DNA of 64,000 nt from Calvatia gigantea (taxonomy: Eukaryota > Basidiomycota > Agaricomycetes > Agaricales > Lycoperdaceae), in NCBI GenBank assembly GCA_025093985.1, contig JACAAK010000002.1, positions 2,604,001 through 2,668,000 on the forward strand, in the 5' to 3' direction. Each line of letters opens with the position of its first letter. The first letter of the stretch is position 1. This document shows, piece by piece, positions 60,814 through 64,000 of this stretch. A model generated the notes under the pieces. It was not told the origin of the DNA, made no database searches, and saw only the letters and a program-made list of their open reading frames with translations. The position numbers and the translations under genes are program-made.

Positions 60814-63292
60814 ATGTCAGTAATGCGAACCCCACGAAGTTGGACCACTACCTCAACTGTATGCACGCGCCACAGACAGAGCATAGAAAGCACACCGTCT
60901 GCAAGTGCCGTATTCCAGGCGCATCCCCCTCCCCAATCCCACTCTCATGTCCATCCCCAACCTCACCGGCTAAATCAGGACCGATATCCGGATGACCACC
61001 CCGAGCCCCGACAGACAGACAAGCCCCCCGCACATCCTGGGAGTGGGTCATTTGAAGATCCTTACATCGTGGATTGGGATGCCAACGACCCAGAAAACCC
61101 ATATAACTGGTCGACAACTCGGCGATGGTTTATCACAGCCCACGTAAAGTCTGATCTACCTGACAAAACGGGGGCACATTTCTGACACTGTAGGTAGCTC
61201 GCCTGGACCACATTTACTGTGTCATTTAGCAGCTCTGTATACAGCGGAGGCCTACTGGGTACTACGCGTGATTTAAATATCTCTGATGATCTTGCTATCC
61301 TCGGTTTATCGCTCTACGTCTTAGGGTTTGCTCTTGGGTAAGTATTCTACACTCCCTCTGGAACGTTCCAGCATTCACCAGTAAAAATACACTAGGCCTC
61401 TCTTTTTCGCTCCCTTGGGCGAGGTAAGGTTCATTTAGATATCCTTGGCAGCGGTGTTCTGACCAGACACGGGTCTTTATGTGCCAAATTTGAAGATGTT
61501 CGGCAGGGTATGTATCTTCTGATCCTTGAACGACATGTCCGAGCTAATTTTTATGGATGTCATCTATTAGCGTATAGTTTTTCTCATGACTCTATCCATC
61601 TACACCCTCTTCCAACTACCAGGGGCCCTGAGCAAAAACCTGGCAACTCTTCTCTCATGTCGCCTAATAACCGGAATCGCTGGCTCCTCGCGTGCGTACT
61701 TGCTTAACCGATGTCATTCGGTGAAAACGGCTCTTCGCTTACTCCACCAAAATAGCACTCACAAACGCGGGCGGTGCTGTGTCTGACATCTGGAATTTCC
61801 GTGAACGCGGCCTAGCTTCCGCCATCTATGCAACTGTTCCATTTTTAGGACCAGGTACTACAGCACTAATTTTGGCACATGTGAACGATACTGACACTTT
61901 CACTTTTTCGCAGTTATCGGGCCCATAGTTGGTGGCTTTGCCGCGCAAAACTCCCACATAGGGTGGCACTTTAATTTCTGGATTACGCTTATATTCTCAG
62001 CTCTCACGCTGATTATTGGGTATTTTTTCAGCCCCGAAACGGTAGGTTACTTACCACTGTTACTCTATGCGGCTTAACGAATATGACTTCGCCGGTCAAT
62101 AACTCAGTATGCACCCGTTTTGCTTCGCCGGCGAGCACAAAAGCTTCAGAAGGCTTCCAGTGATACCGTCTACTATATCTCAACGTACGATCATAAACAG
62201 CCCAAGTCTTTCCTCCAAGTCATGCGTATCAATCTCAGCCGACCATTCGGTAAGTCGATGACCTTCAACGCACACATTTATGTCTTTTCCTAAATTTATT
62301 ACTTCCTATAGTCTTCGTCGTCACGGAACCTATCGTGCTTCTACTCGCTTTATACATCTCCATCGTATATGGCATCCTGTATGCCCTGTTCTCCGCTTTC
62401 CCCATTGTGTTCCAACACCATCGGGGTTTCACTCCTGGCCAAGGTGGGCTTCGCGTTCCTCGGAGTTGGGCTCGGTATCACGTTGGGTACTGCATCGCAG
62501 TCTATACAAAATAGGATTTATTGGAGAAGCATGGACAAGAGCGAAAATGGGCGTGCCCCGCCCGAAGCGTGAGTTCTCCCAATCACTTCCAGTAACAACC
62601 GTTAATCAACCTCTCTCACACCCTTCTGACAGCCGCCTTCATACGGCCATGATAGGAGCCGCCCTTACCCCCATAGGACTTTGGTGGTTCGCCTGGTGTG
62701 TAAACAAAGCCCACAACCCTTGAATTAAAGTAATCTCACATGACCATATCTATTGCTCCCTCTTCTTCCTGATAGGACATCGGCCCCCGGCATCCATTGG
62801 ATAGTACCAATTATCGCTGGCGTACCGTTCGGAACAGGCGTTTCACAGATATTACAAAGTCTAACTGCCTACCTTATGGACACATACAGTATCTACTTCG
62901 CTAGCGCCATCGCGGCGACGATTGTTCTGCGTTCAGTGTTGTGGCGCTGCTTTTCCGCTGTTCAGTCCAACTATGTTTGGCTCCCTGGGAGACCAATGGG
63001 CTATGAGTGTATTCGCAATTTTATCGACTGTTTGTATGCCTATCCCAATGCTTTTTTGGGTACGTTCTTGCTGCATTATTGTTGTGGTGATACTGACCGG
63101 TTGCTCTCTGATCTCCCACAGAAGTATGGACGGTGGATTCGTAGTAAATCCCGTGTCGCATACAAAGATACAGAGCCACGCCCTCAACGAAACTTGTCGA
63201 CCCCCACCCCTGCTAGTAATGTCGAAATATCTCAGCTCGACACGAAATCGGACAAAGATGTAATCAGTATAAGGGGAGATGGCCTATCATAA
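60814..63292 (+). CDS. MFS transporter, DHA1 drug:H+ antiporter-like
   Basis: Twelve-helix plasma-membrane transporter of the fungal polyamine/multidrug group. A polar N-terminus (about 85 residues) ends DPENPYNWSTTRRWFITAH, the family's DPxNPxNW motif, followed after an intron by LAWTTFTVSFSSSVYSGG. TM2 is GLSLYVLGFALGPLFFAPLG. Motif A is rebuilt from GE + MFGR + RIVFLMTLSIYTLFQLPGA, where MFGR appears to be a separate 12-nt exon (61496-61507). Further blocks: SCRLITGIAGSSPLTNAGGA, VPFLGPVIGPIVGGF with motif C, GWHFNFWITLIFSALTLIIG, a central cytosolic loop, and the C-terminal six helices (GLGITLGTASQSIQNRIYW onward). The tail is hydrophilic and ends RGDGLS. About ten short introns. Substrate not predictable. 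Confidence 0.87.
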
Positions 63293-63379
63293 ATGCTACT
63301 TCCGTTGTCGCTACCAACTGTCGAACGCGGCGACCCCCTCGCTTGACATTCAAGGTTCCGGGCCAACTGTGTACTCGGC

Positions 63380-63488
63380 CTACTTCTTAGGGATCCAATA
63401 CACAAACAAACGCACCCCAATCATCACAACTTGAAGCGCAATCGTGATCGCAGTGATGTTTAGATTGATGCTGTAGGCGAGGATCCTG
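63380..63488 (-). CDS. Last exon of a membrane protein running off the right edge (partial)
   Basis: Minus-strand frame that ends at the TAG at 63380 reads ILAYSINLNITAITIALQVV then MIGVRLFVYWIPKK, a convincing C-terminal transmembrane helix with a basic tail. It is preceded by a CTCAG acceptor at about 63489. A possible upstream exon (around 63575-63625) gives IPFAIRKFEESGGKG and would join in frame through an intron of about 87 nt, but I could not extend it further. No family recognised; most of the gene would lie beyond 64000. Confidence 0.4.
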
Positions 63489-64000
63489 AGCAGAAGCAGG
63501 AGCATTCGTTCGAGTCAGGAAGTCCTTGGCATCATTGTTCTCATTTCCTCCCACCTTGGGCCCCACCTACCCCTTCCCTCCGCTTTCTTCAAACTTCCTG
63601 ATTGCAAAAGGTATTTCAATGGACTATGGACTTTGACGATAGTAATATGTGATCCATGATTTCAATCGTTCCACGCAGTGTATCATAAAGCCTTTTTTTT
63701 TTTTTTTTCGTTTTGCATGCCATTTCAATCATCATTGATTTTTCTTTCATTGTTTTCACGGCATTTACCACTGCATTTTCCTGCATAGATTGGTCTAGAT
63801 CATATGACAACATATCGTAGCCAGAGCTTAGAGTATCTTGAATCGACCCATCATCCCAAGTTTCACCCGATGAAATAATGGTCAAGTAGTGACAATCTGT
63901 ATCTTCCTGGTCAGAAGACAAACGCACTCTGACGGTTTGTGGGCTACGTTAAATTCGCAACCTAAGGCGTACCAACGCCTCTTCGTAGAGGGATTATACT
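63489..64000. other. Right-edge region, mostly unassigned
   Basis: Probably introns, upstream exons or flank of the partial minus-strand gene. It contains a T tract at about 63692-63708. The 103-codon minus-strand frame at 63616-63927 is Met/Lys/Ser-rich and not recognised. Confidence 0.35.

Noticed and set aside
63616..63927. 103-codon minus-strand frame near the right edge
   Set aside because: Low-complexity Met/Lys/Ser composition; no family signature, so not called as a gene.

Overview
The window is nuclear DNA of a filamentous basidiomycete, most likely a mushroom-forming agaricomycete. The genes are dense and lie on both strands. They are cut by many short (about 48-60 nt) GT-AG introns, start codons of neighbouring genes are often under 100 bp apart, and pyrimidine-rich leaders are common. 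Family signatures such as the Zn2Cys6 factor, the agaricomycete-type kinase and the formin N-terminus point the same way. I see no transposon, CRISPR array, rRNA or secondary-metabolite cluster. Most of the window is conserved housekeeping sequence. Gene coordinates below run from start codon to stop codon with introns included; splice junctions were placed by eye.

Layout. 1-11.3 kb: the 5' end of a single-pass membrane protein, the spliceosomal Myb protein Cdc5/Cef1, a Zn2Cys6 transcription factor, nucleoporin Nup37, a 55-residue membrane protein, UMP-CMP kinase and a lipid (sphingoid/diacylglycerol) kinase. 11.5-24.7 kb: a fused hydantoinase/oxoprolinase-family enzyme, omega-amidase, a Ydj1-type DnaJ chaperone, a UPF0538 protein and a GH3 beta-glucosidase. 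24.8-29.6 kb: membrane-traffic and proteostasis genes (COG6, ESCRT-III Vps2, AN1/UBL protein Cuz1). 29.8-41.9 kb: a class V myosin and a diaphanous-type formin, head to head. 42.2-49.2 kb: a secreted GPI-anchored PEBP protein, an RBM5/10-like splicing factor, complex I subunit NDUFB4, the COQ7 hydroxylase and a protein with three Jupiter/HN1-like repeats. 49.3 kb: an intron-containing tRNA-Leu.

49.8-53.8 kb holds the most unusual locus. An MLKL-like helical N-terminus leads into a kinase domain with substituted catalytic positions. A RasGEF module follows. The apparent stop codon between kinase and RasGEF coincides with a splice acceptor, so the locus probably encodes one fused signalling protein, perhaps with a truncated isoform by intron retention. 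54.3-58.7 kb: a Cdc4/Fbw7-like F-box WD40 protein beside GSK3, the kinase that in other eukaryotes writes the phosphodegrons read by such F-box proteins. 58.7-60.8 kb is a gene-poor gap with a 7-bp tandem repeat. 60.8-63.3 kb: an MFS drug-type transporter with a probable 12-nt microexon. The last 0.7 kb appears to hold the 3' exon of another minus-strand membrane protein.

Functional neighbours: myosin V with formin (polarised actin transport), NDUFB4 with COQ7 (respiratory chain), GSK3 with the F-box protein, and COG6, Vps2 and Cuz1 (trafficking and proteostasis).
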